The notes: generated by a model not told the origin, from the sequence alone. DNA of 64,000 bases from RAM1 sp041905405 (GCA_041905405.1 JAYRLC010000007.1:62001-126000); one strand, 5' to 3'. Shown: positions 51,924 to 62,401, numbered from the stretch's first letter. Translations and numbers: made by a program.

Positions 51924-52358
51924 ATGAATGCTCCAACCCCCCAAACCTCCACGCTTCCCCGTCCCGCGGACGGCTATGCCGGCGACGTGCCGCCCCAACT
52001 TGCCTGCCAGTGGTGGCAGGCCGGCGACGCTGTATTGATCGACGTGCGCACCGATGCGGAGCGCGAGTGGGTTGGCCAGGTGCCGGGCGCCGTGGCCGTG
52101 GCCTGGAAACAATGGCCCGGCATGGCGCTCAATGCGTCGTTCGACGACGCCATCCGGGCAGCCGTGCCCGCCGGCAAGAAGGCGGTGCTGCTGTGCCGCA
52201 GCGGCGTGCGCAGCATCGCGGCGGCCAAACGCGCCACCGAACTGGGCATCGAGGCGTACAACATCCTGGAGGGCTTTGAAGGCGACGCCGATGGTGAAGG
52301 CCACCGCGGCAACAAGGGGGGATGGCGCTACCACGGACTGCCGTGGAAGCAGGGTTGA
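51924..52358 (+). CDS. Single-domain rhodanese-like sulfurtransferase
   Basis: 144 residues. Rhodanese fold with VLIDVRTDAEREWVGQVPGA and the active-site loop LLCRSGVRSIAAAKRA, where Cys carries the persulfide (loop CRSGVR, six residues as in sulfurtransferases rather than phosphatases). It ends with EGDADGEGHRGNKGGWRYHG, common in single-domain proteobacterial rhodaneses. Start at 51924; an in-frame ATG four codons upstream is also possible. Cytoplasmic; sulfur donor and acceptor are unknown. Confidence 0.88.
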   Translation: MNAPTPQTSTLPRPADGYAGDVPPQLACQWWQAGDAVLIDVRTDAEREWVGQVPGAVAVAWKQWPGMALNASFDDAIRAAVPAGKKAVLLCRSGVRSIAAAKRATELGIEAYNILEGFEGDADGEGHRGNKGGWRYHGLPWKQG

Positions 52359-52396
52359 CCCACCCCCGAACCAGACCACTGAAAGAAAGCAAGAAC

Positions 52397-53626
52397 ATGC
52401 CCGTGAATCTCACCGCCCCGCGCAACGAAGACCTGCATCCCGTCGCCGGGGTACGCATTGGCGTCACCGAAGCCGGCGTGCGCAAGGCCAACCGCAAGGA
52501 CCTGACGGTCGTGCTGATCGACGAGGGCGCGTCGGTCGGCGGCGTCTTCACCCGCAACCGTTTCTGCGCGGCGCCCGTGCAGGTCTGCCGCGAGCATCTG
52601 GCGGCAGGGCAGGGCATCCGCGCCATGGTCATCAACACCGGCAATGCGAACGCCGGCACGGGCGAAGATGGACTGGTCCGCGCGCGTTCCACCTGCATTG
52701 CGCTGGCGCGTCACCTGAACATCGCGCCGCAACAGGTGCTGCCGTTTTCCACAGGCGTGATCATGGAGCGGCTGCCCACCGACCGCATCGAAGCCGGCCT
52801 GCCCGCCGCGATCGCGGATGCGCAGGCCGCCCACTGGCTGCGCGCGGCCGAAGGCATCATGACCACCGACACGATTGCGAAGGCGGCGAGCGCCCAGGCA
52901 CAGGTCGGCGGCAAGACCGTGAGCATCACGGGCATCAGCAAGGGCGCGGGCATGATCCGCCCCAACATGGCGACCATGCTGGGCTTCATGGCCACGGATG
53001 CCGCCGTCGCGCCGGGCCTGATGCAGCAGCTGGCCACCGAGCTGGCCGACGGCTCGTTCAACCGCGTGACGGTGGACGGCGACACGTCCACCAACGACTC
53101 TTTCGTGGTGATCGCCACGGGCAAGTCAGGCGCGGCGCCCGTGACCTCGCTGGACAGCGCAGACGGGCGCGCACTGAAAGCCGCCATGCTGGACGTGGCG
53201 CGCCAGCTCGCCCAGGCCATCGTGCGCGATGGTGAGGGGGCGACCAAGTTCATCGAGATCCGCGTTGAAGGTGGCCGGGACGGCGACGAATGCCGCAAGG
53301 TCGCCTACGCCATTGCCCATTCGCCGCTGGTCAAGACCGCGTTCTTCGCGAGTGACCCGAATCTGGGCCGCATCCTGGCGGCCGTGGGCTACGCCGGCAT
53401 CGACGACCTGGACCAGACCGGAATCGACCTGTTCCTGGACGACGTGCACGTGGCCGTGAAGGGCGGGCGCAATCCGTCCTACCGCGAAGAGGATGGCCAG
53501 CGCGTGATGAAGCAAAGCGAGATCAAGGTGCGCGTGAACCTGGGGCGGGGCGATGCGGTGGACACCGTGTGGACCTGCGACTTCAGCCACGAATACGTGA
53601 CCATCAACGCCGACTACAGGTCATGA
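52397..53626 (+). CDS. argJ: Bifunctional ornithine acetyltransferase/N-acetylglutamate synthase
   Basis: Transfers acetyl from N-acetylornithine to glutamate in arginine synthesis. The 409 residues from the ATG at 52397 begin MPVNLTAPRNEDLHPVAGVR. The autocleavage site is KGAGMIRPNMATMLGFMATD, with Thr193 the nucleophile that becomes the N-terminus of the beta chain. Further motifs: NTGNANAGTGEDG, DGDTSTNDSFVVIATG and the C-terminal CDFSHEYVTINADYRS. Its stop overlaps the next gene by 4 bases. Confidence 0.96.
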   Translation: MPVNLTAPRNEDLHPVAGVRIGVTEAGVRKANRKDLTVVLIDEGASVGGVFTRNRFCAAPVQVCREHLAAGQGIRAMVINTGNANAGTGEDGLVRARSTCIALARHLNIAPQQVLPFSTGVIMERLPTDRIEAGLPAAIADAQAAHWLRAAEGIMTTDTIAKAASAQAQVGGKTVSITGISKGAGMIRPNMATMLGFMATDAAVAPGLMQQLATELADGSFNRVTVDGDTSTNDSFVVIATGKSGAAPVTSLDSADGRALKAAMLDVARQLAQAIVRDGEGATKFIEIRVEGGRDGDECRKVAYAIAHSPLVKTAFFASDPNLGRILAAVGYAGIDDLDQTGIDLFLDDVHVAVKGGRNPSYREEDGQRVMKQSEIKVRVNLGRGDAVDTVWTCDFSHEYVTINADYRS

Positions 53627-54501
53627 ACGAAAAATTTGAACAGCTGATGGCGCGGGCGGATTCGCTGCTCGCCCGCATCGAATCCATCCTGCCGCAACCG
53701 CTATCGGCGCCCGATTGGGGCGCTTCCATCGCCTGGCGCTACCGCAAGCGCAGTTCCGGCCACGGCTCGCTGGAGCCCGTGCGCCACGTCGCGGTCATGC
53801 GCCTGACGGACCTCAAGGAAATCGACGTCCAGAAGGAAAAGATCCAGCGCAACACGCAGCAGTTCGTCCAGGGACACCCAGCCAACAACGTGCTGCTGAC
53901 CGGTGCGCGCGGCACGGGCAAGTCGTCCCTGATCAAGGCCTGCCTGAACGAATACGCGCCGCAGGGCCTGCGCCTGATCGAAGTCGACAAGGCCGACCTG
54001 GTGGACCTGCCGGACATCGTGGACGTGGTGTCGGGCCGTCCCGAGAAATTCGTCGTGTTCTGCGACGACCTGAGCTTCGAGGACGGCGAACCGGGCTACA
54101 AGGCGCTCAAGTCCATCCTGGACGGGTCCGTGGCCGCGTCCACCCCCAACGTGCTGATCTACGCGACCAGCAACCGGCGCCACCTGTTGCCCGAGTACAT
54201 GAAAGAAAACCTCACGTACAAGCACACCGACGACGGCGAGGTGCATCCCGGCGAGGTGGTGGAGGAAAAAATCTCGCTGTCCGAGCGCTTCGGCCTGTGG
54301 GTGAGCTTCTACCCGTTCACGCAGGACGAGTACCTGGCGATCGTTGGCCAATGGCTGTCGTCCTTCAACGTACAGGCGGCAGCCATTCAGGCGGCGCGGC
54401 CCGAGGCGCTGGTCTGGGCGCTGGAGCGCGGCTCGCGCAGCGGGCGCGTGGCCTACCAGTTCGCACGCGACTATGCGGGCCGGCATGGGGCCACGGCATG
54501 A
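53623..54501 (+). CDS. DUF815-family AAA ATPase
   Basis: 292 residues from the ATG overlapping the argJ stop. Walker A VLLTGARGTGKSSLIKACLN, Walker B FVVFCDDLSFEDGE, sensor-like YATSNRRHLLPEYM and the late SLSERFGLWVSFYPFTQDEY. The N-terminus (MNEKFEQLMARADSLLARIE) is helical. Family members are P-loop ATPases of unestablished role. Overlaps by 4 bases with argJ and with the Nudix gene, so argJ-DUF815-mutT is one coupled unit, as in many Burkholderiales. Confidence 0.9.
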   Translation: MNEKFEQLMARADSLLARIESILPQPLSAPDWGASIAWRYRKRSSGHGSLEPVRHVAVMRLTDLKEIDVQKEKIQRNTQQFVQGHPANNVLLTGARGTGKSSLIKACLNEYAPQGLRLIEVDKADLVDLPDIVDVVSGRPEKFVVFCDDLSFEDGEPGYKALKSILDGSVAASTPNVLIYATSNRRHLLPEYMKENLTYKHTDDGEVHPGEVVEEKISLSERFGLWVSFYPFTQDEYLAIVGQWLSSFNVQAAAIQAARPEALVWALERGSRSGRVAYQFARDYAGRHGATA

Positions 54502-54965
54502 GCGGTGTGCTGGTCGCCGATGGCGATCGCCCGCGCGAGGGCGGCGTTGACCGCAAGGAGGTGGACGTGGCCGTTGGCGTGCTCGTCAGGTCCGACGGCA
54601 GTTTCCTGCTGACGTCGCGCCCGGCCGGCAAGGTCTATGCGGGCTACTGGGAGTTCCCCGGCGGAAAGCTGGAGGCCGGCGAGACGGTCGAGCAGGCCCT
54701 GCGCCGCGAACTGCAGGAAGAGATCGGCATCACCATCGCAACTGCGCATCCCTGGAAGGTTGAGCGGGTGGACTACCCGCATGCGCTGGTTCGCCTGAAC
54801 TTCTGCAAGGTCCATGAGTGGACGGGGGACCTGCAGATGCATGAGGGCCAGGAGTTCGCCTGGCAGCAACTGCCCGTGCAGGTCGCGCCGGTGCTGCCTG
54901 GAACGGTGCCGGTATTGCAATGGTTCGCGCAGGAGCGCGGATTCGAAGGCCCGCTGGGCTGCTAG
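54498..54965 (+). CDS. mutT: MutT-type Nudix hydrolase
   Basis: 155 residues; likely 8-oxo-dGTP diphosphatase that cleans the nucleotide pool. The Nudix box reads GGKLEAGETVEQALRRELQE followed by EIGI (GX5EX7REUXEEXGU). Preceding strand AVGVLVRSDGSFLLTSRPAG and the EFPGGK context are MutT-like. About 15 extra N-terminal residues (MSGVLVADGDRPREGG) could mean a later start, but the ATG is coupled to the DUF815 stop. It ends 12 bases from the convergent yacG. Confidence 0.88.
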   Translation: MSGVLVADGDRPREGGVDRKEVDVAVGVLVRSDGSFLLTSRPAGKVYAGYWEFPGGKLEAGETVEQALRRELQEEIGITIATAHPWKVERVDYPHALVRLNFCKVHEWTGDLQMHEGQEFAWQQLPVQVAPVLPGTVPVLQWFAQERGFEGPLGC

Positions 54966-54977
54966 GCCCGCGCGGGT

Positions 54978-55175
54978 TTACTGGAGCTTCGGGTCGCCGA
55001 ACGCTTCATCGTCCGGCGGCGCATCCGAAGGGACCCGGAAACTCTCGCTGGCCCACGCGCCCAGGTCAAGGCTCTTGCAACGTTCGGAGCAGAACGGCCG
55101 GTAGGGGTTGGCCGGTGCGTAGAGGCTGTCACCCCCGCACCCCGGGCAGGTCACCGTGCGGGGTTTCTTGTCCAT
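54978..55175 (-). CDS. yacG: DNA gyrase inhibitor YacG
   Basis: 65-residue zinc protein that binds GyrB in E. coli. Four zinc Cys at positions 10, 13, 29 and 33 (TCPGCGG, FCSERC), then LDLGAWASESFRVP and an acidic tail. Length and spacing match the family. It follows zapD by 4 bases in the coaE-zapD-yacG order known from gammaproteobacteria. Confidence 0.93.
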   Translation of the reverse strand: MDKKPRTVTCPGCGGDSLYAPANPYRPFCSERCKSLDLGAWASESFRVPSDAPPDDEAFGDPKLQ

Positions 55176-55179
55176 GCGT

Positions 55180-55962
55180 TCAGGAGCACAGCGTCAGTTC
55201 GAAGCCCGTGTCCTCGCCACTGGCGTGCAGTTTGCCGTCGGCCTCGTGCCGCATGAGGCGTACCGAGACCATGAGCCGGTTGCCACTGATCTCGGGCACC
55301 AGGCCCAGCGCGTCGTTGATGCGCAGGCGCAGCAACTGGAAGGTGCGGCCTTGCGGCAGGTTCTGCTGCAATTGCCCGCCCGTGGCCATTACCTTCTGCG
55401 GAATACCGGAGTCGCGCAGCAGCTTCAGCAGCAGATGGATCGACTCGGCCAGCGGCGCCAGCGTGCTGGCCCATTGCGCAAGGTCGGCGCGACGTGCGTC
55501 ACTGCTGCGGTGCTGCCATGCGTAGTAGCTGGGCAGGTCGAATTCGCAGGTGCCGCCCGGAATGCCGACACGGCTGCGGATGCTCATGAGCCAGTCACTT
55601 TCCGTCAGGGACTGGCCTGCCTTGCCCGGCTGGCTGTGCAGCAGCGAGAAGCAGCGGTCCAGTTGCTGGATGACTTCATCCAGCACGCTTTCGGCAATGG
55701 CGGGGTTGCCGCGATAGGAGTTCAGAAGCTGCTTTTGCTTCTCCAGATCCTTCATCGCGTCTGATTTGAGGTCGGCTCGCGCTGCGACATCCATCACCTC
55801 GAAAATGGTGACGAGTGCGAAGTGATGGTCCAGCGCCGCGTCCCGCGGCACCAGTTCGCCGAGCCGCTGGAACAGATGCTCCAGACGCAGGTAGGTACGG
55901 ATTCGTTCGTTGAACGGGTATTCGTAGAGGATCACGCCGGCACTTCCATCACGCGCAATCAT
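55180..55962 (-). CDS. zapD: Cell division protein ZapD
   Basis: 260-residue FtsZ-binding protein that bundles FtsZ filaments early in division. Starts MIARDGSAGVILYEYPFNER; the family features YEYPFNERIRTYLRLEHLF, DHHFALVTIFEVMDVAARAD, DLPSYYAWQH and the C-terminal NRLMVSVRLM are present. Mostly helical N-terminal domain and beta C-terminal domain. The ATG overlaps the coaE stop (ATGA). Its partner FtsZ is encoded at 10858 with an intact C-terminal peptide. Confidence 0.95.
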   Translation of the reverse strand: MIARDGSAGVILYEYPFNERIRTYLRLEHLFQRLGELVPRDAALDHHFALVTIFEVMDVAARADLKSDAMKDLEKQKQLLNSYRGNPAIAESVLDEVIQQLDRCFSLLHSQPGKAGQSLTESDWLMSIRSRVGIPGGTCEFDLPSYYAWQHRSSDARRADLAQWASTLAPLAESIHLLLKLLRDSGIPQKVMATGGQLQQNLPQGRTFQLLRLRINDALGLVPEISGNRLMVSVRLMRHEADGKLHASGEDTGFELTLCS

Positions 55963-56564
55963 AGCCCGAAGCGCTGTGCCAAAAGGCGGGTTTGGCGCTC
56001 AAGTTCGTCCAACTTGATGCCGTCATTGCAGATCACGCAGTCGGCGGCCGCCAGGCGAAGCGGTCGCGGGGCCTGCGCGGCGATGATCGCCTGGACGGCC
56101 TCGGCGGTCAGGCCGCTGCGCGCCACGACCCGGCTGATCTGGGTGGCTGGCTCGCAGTCGATCACCAGCACGCGGTCCACCTGCTGGCGCCACCGGCCCG
56201 ACTCCACCAGCAGGGGAATGTCGAACACCAGCAGGCGGCAGCCGCCGTCCAGGGCCTGCTGCGCCAGGCGCGAGGTCTCCAGGCCGACCAGCGGGTGCAC
56301 GATGGACTCCAGGCGCTGCTTGGCCGAAGGATCGGTAAAGGCCAGGGCGCGCATGCGGTCCCTGTCCAGGGCGCCTTGCGGCGTGAGCAGGGCATCGCCG
56401 AAGGCATCGCGAATGGCCGGAATGGCGGCGCCGCCAGCGGCCGTGACGCTGCGGGCAATGGCATCGGCGTCCATCAGCGCCGCGCCGGCTGCCACCAGCA
56501 GCTGCGCGACCGTGCTCTTTCCGCTGCCGATCCCGCCCGTCAGGCCCAGGCGAACTGGCCGCAT
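55959..56564 (-). CDS. coaE: Dephospho-CoA kinase
   Basis: Last step of coenzyme A synthesis. 201 residues with P-loop RLGLTGGIGSGKSTVAQLL, DADAIARSV, the lid and CoA-domain segments HPLVGLE and FDIPLLVESG, and the late ISRVVARSGL. It lies one base downstream of pilD and overlaps zapD, the usual pilD-coaE-zapD run. Confidence 0.95.
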   Translation of the reverse strand: MRPVRLGLTGGIGSGKSTVAQLLVAAGAALMDADAIARSVTAAGGAAIPAIRDAFGDALLTPQGALDRDRMRALAFTDPSAKQRLESIVHPLVGLETSRLAQQALDGGCRLLVFDIPLLVESGRWRQQVDRVLVIDCEPATQISRVVARSGLTAEAVQAIIAAQAPRPLRLAAADCVICNDGIKLDELERQTRLLAQRFGL

Positions 56565-56565
56565 G

Positions 56566-57411
56566 TCAGCCCTGCAGGCCGATGGCGTTCAGGATGGCCG
56601 ATGGCCCGAAGAGCATGGCCGTGAGACCGCCCAATGCCAGGAAAGGTCCGAAGGGCACATAGCCGCCTTCGCGCAGGCTGCTGGCGAACTTCATGCCGAT
56701 GCCGATCACCGCACCGATGAGCGATGCCATCAGGATGATGGGCACCAGGGCCTGCCAGCCGAACCAGGCGCCCAGGGCCGCAAAGAGCTTGAAGTCTCCG
56801 TAGCCCATGCCTTCCTTGCCGGTCAGCAGCTTGAACCCCTGGTAGACCAGCCACAGCGACATATAGCCCGCTACCGCGCCCCAGAGTGCGTCGGGCAGGG
56901 AGACCCCGGTCCAGCGCAGTGCCGCGGCGATCAGTCCGGCCCACAGCAGCGGCAGCGTCAGGTCATCGGGCAGGAGCGTGGTATCCCAGTCGATCAGGGT
57001 GAGCGCAACCAGCGCTGCACAGAACCCGCACCAGGCCAGCCCCGTGGGGGTCAGGCCCCATTTCCAGGCGCACCAGGCGAACAGCCCACCGGTGGCCAGC
57101 TCCACCAGCGGATAGCGGATGCTGATGGCCGTCTTGCAGGCCGAGCAGCGACCCCGCAGCGCCAGATAGCTGAGCACGGGGATGTTCTCGTACCAGCGGA
57201 TGCCGTGCCCGCAGGCGGGGCAGCGCGACCGCGGGGTCACCAGGTTGAAGGGCGCGTCCTCTTCGGGCTCCTTGCCCTGCAGGCTTGCGCATTCGGCCGC
57301 CCACTGCCGCTCCAGCATCTTGGGCATGCGGTGGATCACGACATTGAGAAAGCTGCCGATCAGCAGGCCGAAGCAGCCGACCACGGCGGCGTCGATGACG
57401 GGAGAGAGCAT
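56566..57411 (-). CDS. pilD: Type IV prepilin peptidase/N-methyltransferase
   Basis: 281-residue polytopic membrane aspartyl protease that cleaves and N-methylates type IV prepilins. N-terminal LLIGSFLNVVIHRMP, the cytoplasmic Cys tetrad RCPACGHG and RCSACK, and the two catalytic Asp motifs LTLIDWDTTLLPDDLT and KEGMGYGDFKLFAALGAW. With both domains intact it should be bifunctional. The start overlaps the pilC stop by one base (TGATG). Pilin genes are not in the window. Confidence 0.95.
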   Translation of the reverse strand: MLSPVIDAAVVGCFGLLIGSFLNVVIHRMPKMLERQWAAECASLQGKEPEEDAPFNLVTPRSRCPACGHGIRWYENIPVLSYLALRGRCSACKTAISIRYPLVELATGGLFAWCAWKWGLTPTGLAWCGFCAALVALTLIDWDTTLLPDDLTLPLLWAGLIAAALRWTGVSLPDALWGAVAGYMSLWLVYQGFKLLTGKEGMGYGDFKLFAALGAWFGWQALVPIILMASLIGAVIGIGMKFASSLREGGYVPFGPFLALGGLTAMLFGPSAILNAIGLQG

Positions 57412-58622
57412 CAGGTAACCTGGCCGAGCTTGAAGATGGGCAGGTACATGGCAACCACGATGCCGCCGATCAGACCGCCCAGGAACACGATGATGATGGG
57501 TTCCATCAGGCTGGACAGGCCGGCCACCATATCGTCGACTTCCGCTTCATAGAAGTCGGCAGCCTTGCTGAGCATGTGGTCGATGGCGCCTGACTCCTCG
57601 CCGATGGCGCACATCTGCAGCACCATGGTGGGGAACACGTTCGCGCTGGTCATGGCGGCCGTCAGGCTGGTGCCGGTCGACACATCCTGCTGGATCTTGG
57701 ACGTAGCCGAGGCGTAGACGGAATTACCGGACGCACCGCCCACCGAATCCAGGGCTTCCACCAGCGGCACGCCGGCGGCGAACATGGTCGCCAGGGTACG
57801 GGTCCACCGTGCAATGACCGACTTGTAGACGAGCTGGCCGAAGATAGGCAGCTTCAGCATCACCCGGTCCATGAACATCTGGACCTTCTCGTTGCGCTTC
57901 CAGGCCTGCATGAAGAAGTAGAGCCCGCCGCCGATCCCGCCGAAGATCAGCCACCACCATTTCACGAAAATCTCGCTCATGGCGATCACGAACAAGGTCG
58001 GGGCGGGCAGGTCGGCGCCGAACGAGCTGAAAACCGACTTGAACGCGGGAATCACGAAGATCATGATGACCGCCACCACCACAAAGGCCACCACCACCAC
58101 CGAGATCGGGTACATCAGCGCCGATTTGATCTTGGACTTGATGGCCTCGGTCTTTTCCATGTAGACCGCCAGCCGGTCCAGCAGCGCCTCCAGAATACCG
58201 GCGGCTTCACCGGCTTCCACGAGGTTGCAGTACAGGTTGTCGAAGTAAATCGGGTACTTGCGAAAGGCGGCCGACAGCGACGTGCCCGTCTCGACGTCGG
58301 TACGGATGTCGTTGAGCAGTTTGGTCACGCTGGCATTCGCATTGCCGCGCCCCACGATGTCGAAAGCCTGCAACAGCGGCACGCCGGCTTTCATCATGGT
58401 CGCCAGCTGACGGGTAAAAATGGCCAGATCCTTGGGCTTGATTTTCTGGCCGGACCTCATCCGGCGCTTCTTGATCTTGATCGGCGTCACGCCCTGGCGC
58501 CGCAGCGATGCGGTCACCTGGTTCTCGCCGACTGCACGTGTTTCACCCCGCACGACCTTGCCGTTGCGGTCCCGGCCCTCCCATTCGAAAACGACTTCAC
58601 TGACGCTGGATGCGGTTGCCAT
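57411..58622 (-). CDS. pilC: Type IV pilus inner-membrane platform protein PilC
   Basis: 403-residue GspF/PilC-family protein that couples the PilB/PilT ATPases to pilus assembly. Two repeated T2SSF domains (about 70-195 and 275-395): DLAIFTRQLATMMKAGVPLL, GEAAGILEALLDRLAVYMEK and IARWTRTLATMFAAGVPLVE, GEESGAIDHMLSKAADFYEA; three membrane helices. N-terminal region FEWEGRDRNGKVVRGE is typical. Lies 36 bases downstream of pilB. Confidence 0.96.
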   Translation of the reverse strand: MATASSVSEVVFEWEGRDRNGKVVRGETRAVGENQVTASLRRQGVTPIKIKKRRMRSGQKIKPKDLAIFTRQLATMMKAGVPLLQAFDIVGRGNANASVTKLLNDIRTDVETGTSLSAAFRKYPIYFDNLYCNLVEAGEAAGILEALLDRLAVYMEKTEAIKSKIKSALMYPISVVVVAFVVVAVIMIFVIPAFKSVFSSFGADLPAPTLFVIAMSEIFVKWWWLIFGGIGGGLYFFMQAWKRNEKVQMFMDRVMLKLPIFGQLVYKSVIARWTRTLATMFAAGVPLVEALDSVGGASGNSVYASATSKIQQDVSTGTSLTAAMTSANVFPTMVLQMCAIGEESGAIDHMLSKAADFYEAEVDDMVAGLSSLMEPIIIVFLGGLIGGIVVAMYLPIFKLGQVT

Positions 58623-58658
58623 GATGGATGTGATTCCTCGCTGCCTTATCTCATTCTG

Positions 58659-60395
<1,737 letters not shown>

Positions 60396-60515
60396 GTCCT
60401 GCAAATGTACTACGGGGATTCAGGGCAAGCGCAAATCATCGCCGATTGGCAAGACCCTGTAAATCCGAGCCATACGGATGGGCGCGCGAAAGAGGGGAAA
60501 GGGGAGATGGGGGAA

Positions 60516-60592
60516 TGGTCGGGGTGAGAGGATTCGAACCTCCGGCCTCTACGTCCCGAACGTAGCGCTCTACCAGGCTAAGCTACACCCCG
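60516..60592 (-). tRNA. tRNA-Pro (anticodon CGG)
   Basis: 77-nt cloverleaf on the minus strand. Acceptor stem CGGGGTG/CACCCCG, D-arm GCTTAGCCTGGTAGAGC, anticodon arm CTACG-TTCGGGA-CGTAG with anticodon CGG, T-arm GGAGG-TTCGAAT-CCTCT, discriminator A and an encoded CCA (60518-60516). It decodes CCG, the main Pro codon in this GC-rich DNA. It lies between pilB and ispB, with no sign of an integrated element. Confidence 0.96.
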
Positions 60593-60622
60593 ATGGTGCC
60601 TGCCGCTACGCTCTACCTGGAT

Positions 60623-61603
60623 TCAGGAGCGGCGCGAAAGCAGCTGAGCCGCTAATTGTAGCAAACCCTCGGTGTACGGATTCGCCGGGAGATTGTCTGC
60701 TGCATCAATCGCGCGTTGCGCCTCGGCCGCCGCTGCCTGGCGTGTGACATCCAGTGCCCCGGTTTCCCGCACGATGGTGATGATGCTGTCCAGCTCCGCC
60801 ACCGAACCTGATTCGATGGCTTGACGCACCAGCTGCCGTTGCGCTTCGCTGCCGCGTTGCATCGCTGCAATCAGCGGGAGCGTCGCCTTGCCTTCACGCA
60901 GATCGTCGCCAAGGTTCTTGCCCATCTCCCCCGCGTCACCGGCGTAGTCCAGGACGTCATCGATGACCTGAAACGCGGTGCCCAGGGCCTGTCCGTAGTC
61001 GGCGCAGGCCTGTTCCACGCTGGAAGGCGCTCCCCCCAGAATGGCGCCAAGCCGGGCGCTGGCCTCGAACAGTTTGGCGGTCTTGGAGCGGATGACGCGC
61101 AGATACCCGGCTTCGTCCAGGGAGGCATCGTGCATGTTCATGAGCTGCAGTACCTCGCCCTCGGCGATGACGTTCGTCGCGTCCGCCAGAATCTGCATGA
61201 TGCGCATGTCGCCAGCGTCCACCATCATCTGGAAGGCGCGCGAGTAGAGGAAGTCGCCGACCAGCACGCTGGCCGGATTGCCGAAGCTCTCATTTGCGGT
61301 GGGCCTGCCGCGTCGCAGCGTGGACTCGTCAACGACATCGTCATGCAGCAAGGTGGCGGTATGGATGAACTCCACAACGGCGGCAAGGTTGAACCGCTGT
61401 GACCCTGTATAACCCAGCGCGCCGCACACCAACAGCAGCAGGGCGGGACGTAGCCGCTTGCCCCCCGCGGAAATGATGTATCGCGAGACTTCGCCCACAA
61501 GCGGGACCCCGGAATCGAGACGGCGGGCAATGACCTTGTCCACCTCGACCATGTCGTCGGCGATCAGGGCGAGGGTGGCTTGGGTGGATGAGCTGGAAGA
61601 CAA
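60623..61603 (-). CDS. ispB: Octaprenyl diphosphate synthase (polyprenyl synthase)
   Basis: Makes the side chain of ubiquinone/menaquinone. A TTG start at 61603 gives 326 residues (MSSSSSTQATLALIADDMVE), the family length; a longer frame reaching toward rplU would cross both promoters. An ATG at residue 18 is an alternative. First Asp-rich motif LLHDDVVDESTLRRGRPTAN, second FQVIDDVLDYAGD, plus GGKRLRPALLLLVCGALG. Divergent from rplU, as in most proteobacteria. Confidence 0.9.
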   Translation of the reverse strand: MSSSSSTQATLALIADDMVEVDKVIARRLDSGVPLVGEVSRYIISAGGKRLRPALLLLVCGALGYTGSQRFNLAAVVEFIHTATLLHDDVVDESTLRRGRPTANESFGNPASVLVGDFLYSRAFQMMVDAGDMRIMQILADATNVIAEGEVLQLMNMHDASLDEAGYLRVIRSKTAKLFEASARLGAILGGAPSSVEQACADYGQALGTAFQVIDDVLDYAGDAGEMGKNLGDDLREGKATLPLIAAMQRGSEAQRQLVRQAIESGSVAELDSIITIVRETGALDVTRQAAAAEAQRAIDAADNLPANPYTEGLLQLAAQLLSRRS

Positions 61604-61630
61604 GGTCGGATGGTGCGCTATGAACGGTAA

Positions 61631-61636
61631 ATTATA
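61631..61636 (-). promoter_or_regulatory. -10 box of ispB promoter
   Basis: Perfect TATAAT on the minus strand, 27 bases upstream of the proposed TTG start. No clear -35 at 16-18 bases. Confidence 0.55.
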
Positions 61637-61696
61637 GGGAGCGGCCTTGCAGCGGATTTCGTGGCTTGGCTGGACAATGTTAGTGATTGCAAACCG

Positions 61697-61705
61697 TGCT
61701 ATAAT
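61697..61705 (+). promoter_or_regulatory. Extended -10 promoter of rplU-rpmA
   Basis: TGCTATAAT, a consensus extended -10, 50 bases before the rplU ATG. No -35 at 17 bases, which extended -10 promoters can do without. Transcription would start near 61712 and give a leader of about 44 bases containing AAGAGG as ribosome-binding site. Confidence 0.7.
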
Positions 61706-61755
61706 TTTGGGCTCTGCGGAAATCCGTCCACAGAGCTTCATTTCAAGAGGTCAAC

Positions 61756-62067
61756 ATGTACGCGGTCATAAAAACCGGTGGCAAGCAATATCGCGTTGCT
61801 TCCGGCGAGAAAATTAAAGTAGAACAGATTGCTGCGGACGTAGGCCAGGAAATCGTGATCGACCAGGTTCTGGCTGTCGGCGACGGCAGCAGTCTCAAGG
61901 TTGGTACGCCCCTGGTGTCCGGCGCATCTGTGAAAGCCACGGTCGTGGCGCACGGCAAGCACGACAAGGTTCGCATCTTCAAGATGCGCCGTCGCAAGCA
62001 CTATCAAAAGCGCCAAGGTCATCGCCAGCAGTTCACCGAACTGCAAATCGGCGCGATCGCCGGTTAA
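61756..62067 (+). CDS. rplU: 50S ribosomal protein L21
   Basis: 103 residues, full length, beginning MYAVIKTGGKQYRVASGEKI, with the VDQ-type segment VIDQVLAVGDGSSLKVGTP and a basic C-terminus FKMRRRKHYQKRQGHRQQFT that contacts 23S rRNA. First gene of the rplU-rpmA pair, with its own strong promoter. Confidence 0.98.
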   Translation: MYAVIKTGGKQYRVASGEKIKVEQIAADVGQEIVIDQVLAVGDGSSLKVGTPLVSGASVKATVVAHGKHDKVRIFKMRRRKHYQKRQGHRQQFTELQIGAIAG

Positions 62068-62079
62068 GGAGTCACGGAA

Positions 62080-62337
62080 ATGGCACAGAAAAAAGGCGGC
62101 GGCTCTACGCGAAACGGGCGTGATTCCAAGCCCAAGATGCTGGGTGTCAAGGCATTCGGCGGTGAACTGATCAGTGCAGGTTCCATCATCGTGCGCCAGC
62201 GCGGCACGCGCTTCCACCCCGGCAGCAATGTCGGCGTGGGCAAGGACCATACGCTGTTCGCGCTGGTGGATGGCCATGTGTCGTTCGCGACCAAGGGCGC
62301 CCTGAACAAGCACACGGTCAATGTGACCCCGGCATAA
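62080..62337 (+). CDS. rpmA: 50S ribosomal protein L27
   Basis: 85 residues beginning MAQKKGGGSTRNGRDSKPKM; the flexible N-terminal tail reaches the peptidyl-transferase centre. Signature GGELISAGSIIVRQRGTRFH and PGSNVGVGKDHTLFAL are present. The N-terminus is the direct A-Q-K-K form without the cleavable extension of Firmicutes. It lies 12 bases after rplU and before a strong terminator. Confidence 0.98.
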   Translation: MAQKKGGGSTRNGRDSKPKMLGVKAFGGELISAGSIIVRQRGTRFHPGSNVGVGKDHTLFALVDGHVSFATKGALNKHTVNVTPA

Positions 62338-62361
62338 GTCATCAGGCTTTCCGGCAAGGAG

Positions 62362-62390
62362 GCCCTGCGGTTCATTCGCAGGGCTTTTTT
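62362..62390 (+). terminator. Intrinsic terminator of rplU-rpmA
   Basis: Stem GCCCTGCG (62362-62369) with CGCAGGGC (62377-62384), seven-base loop, followed by TTTTTT. It separates the ribosomal pair from obgE, which has its own -10 box. Confidence 0.93.
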
Positions 62391-62401
62391 GTTTGGGCCC
62401 C

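Noticed and set aside
50018..52279. 753-codon plus-strand frame across dctQ, dctP and the rhodanese
   Set aside because: It runs antisense to two confident genes and then out of frame with a third; composition is that of a shadow frame.
54965..54980. Terminator between convergent mutT and yacG (CCCGCGCGGG)
   Set aside because: The palindrome has almost no loop and overlaps the gene ends; too weak to call.
60516..60592. tRNA-Pro as an integration site of a genomic island
   Set aside because: Both flanks are conserved housekeeping genes and there is no integrase or duplicated tRNA 3' end nearby.
61604..61741. Upstream extension of ispB to 61741
   Set aside because: It would cover both divergent promoters and has no similarity to polyprenyl synthase N-termini.
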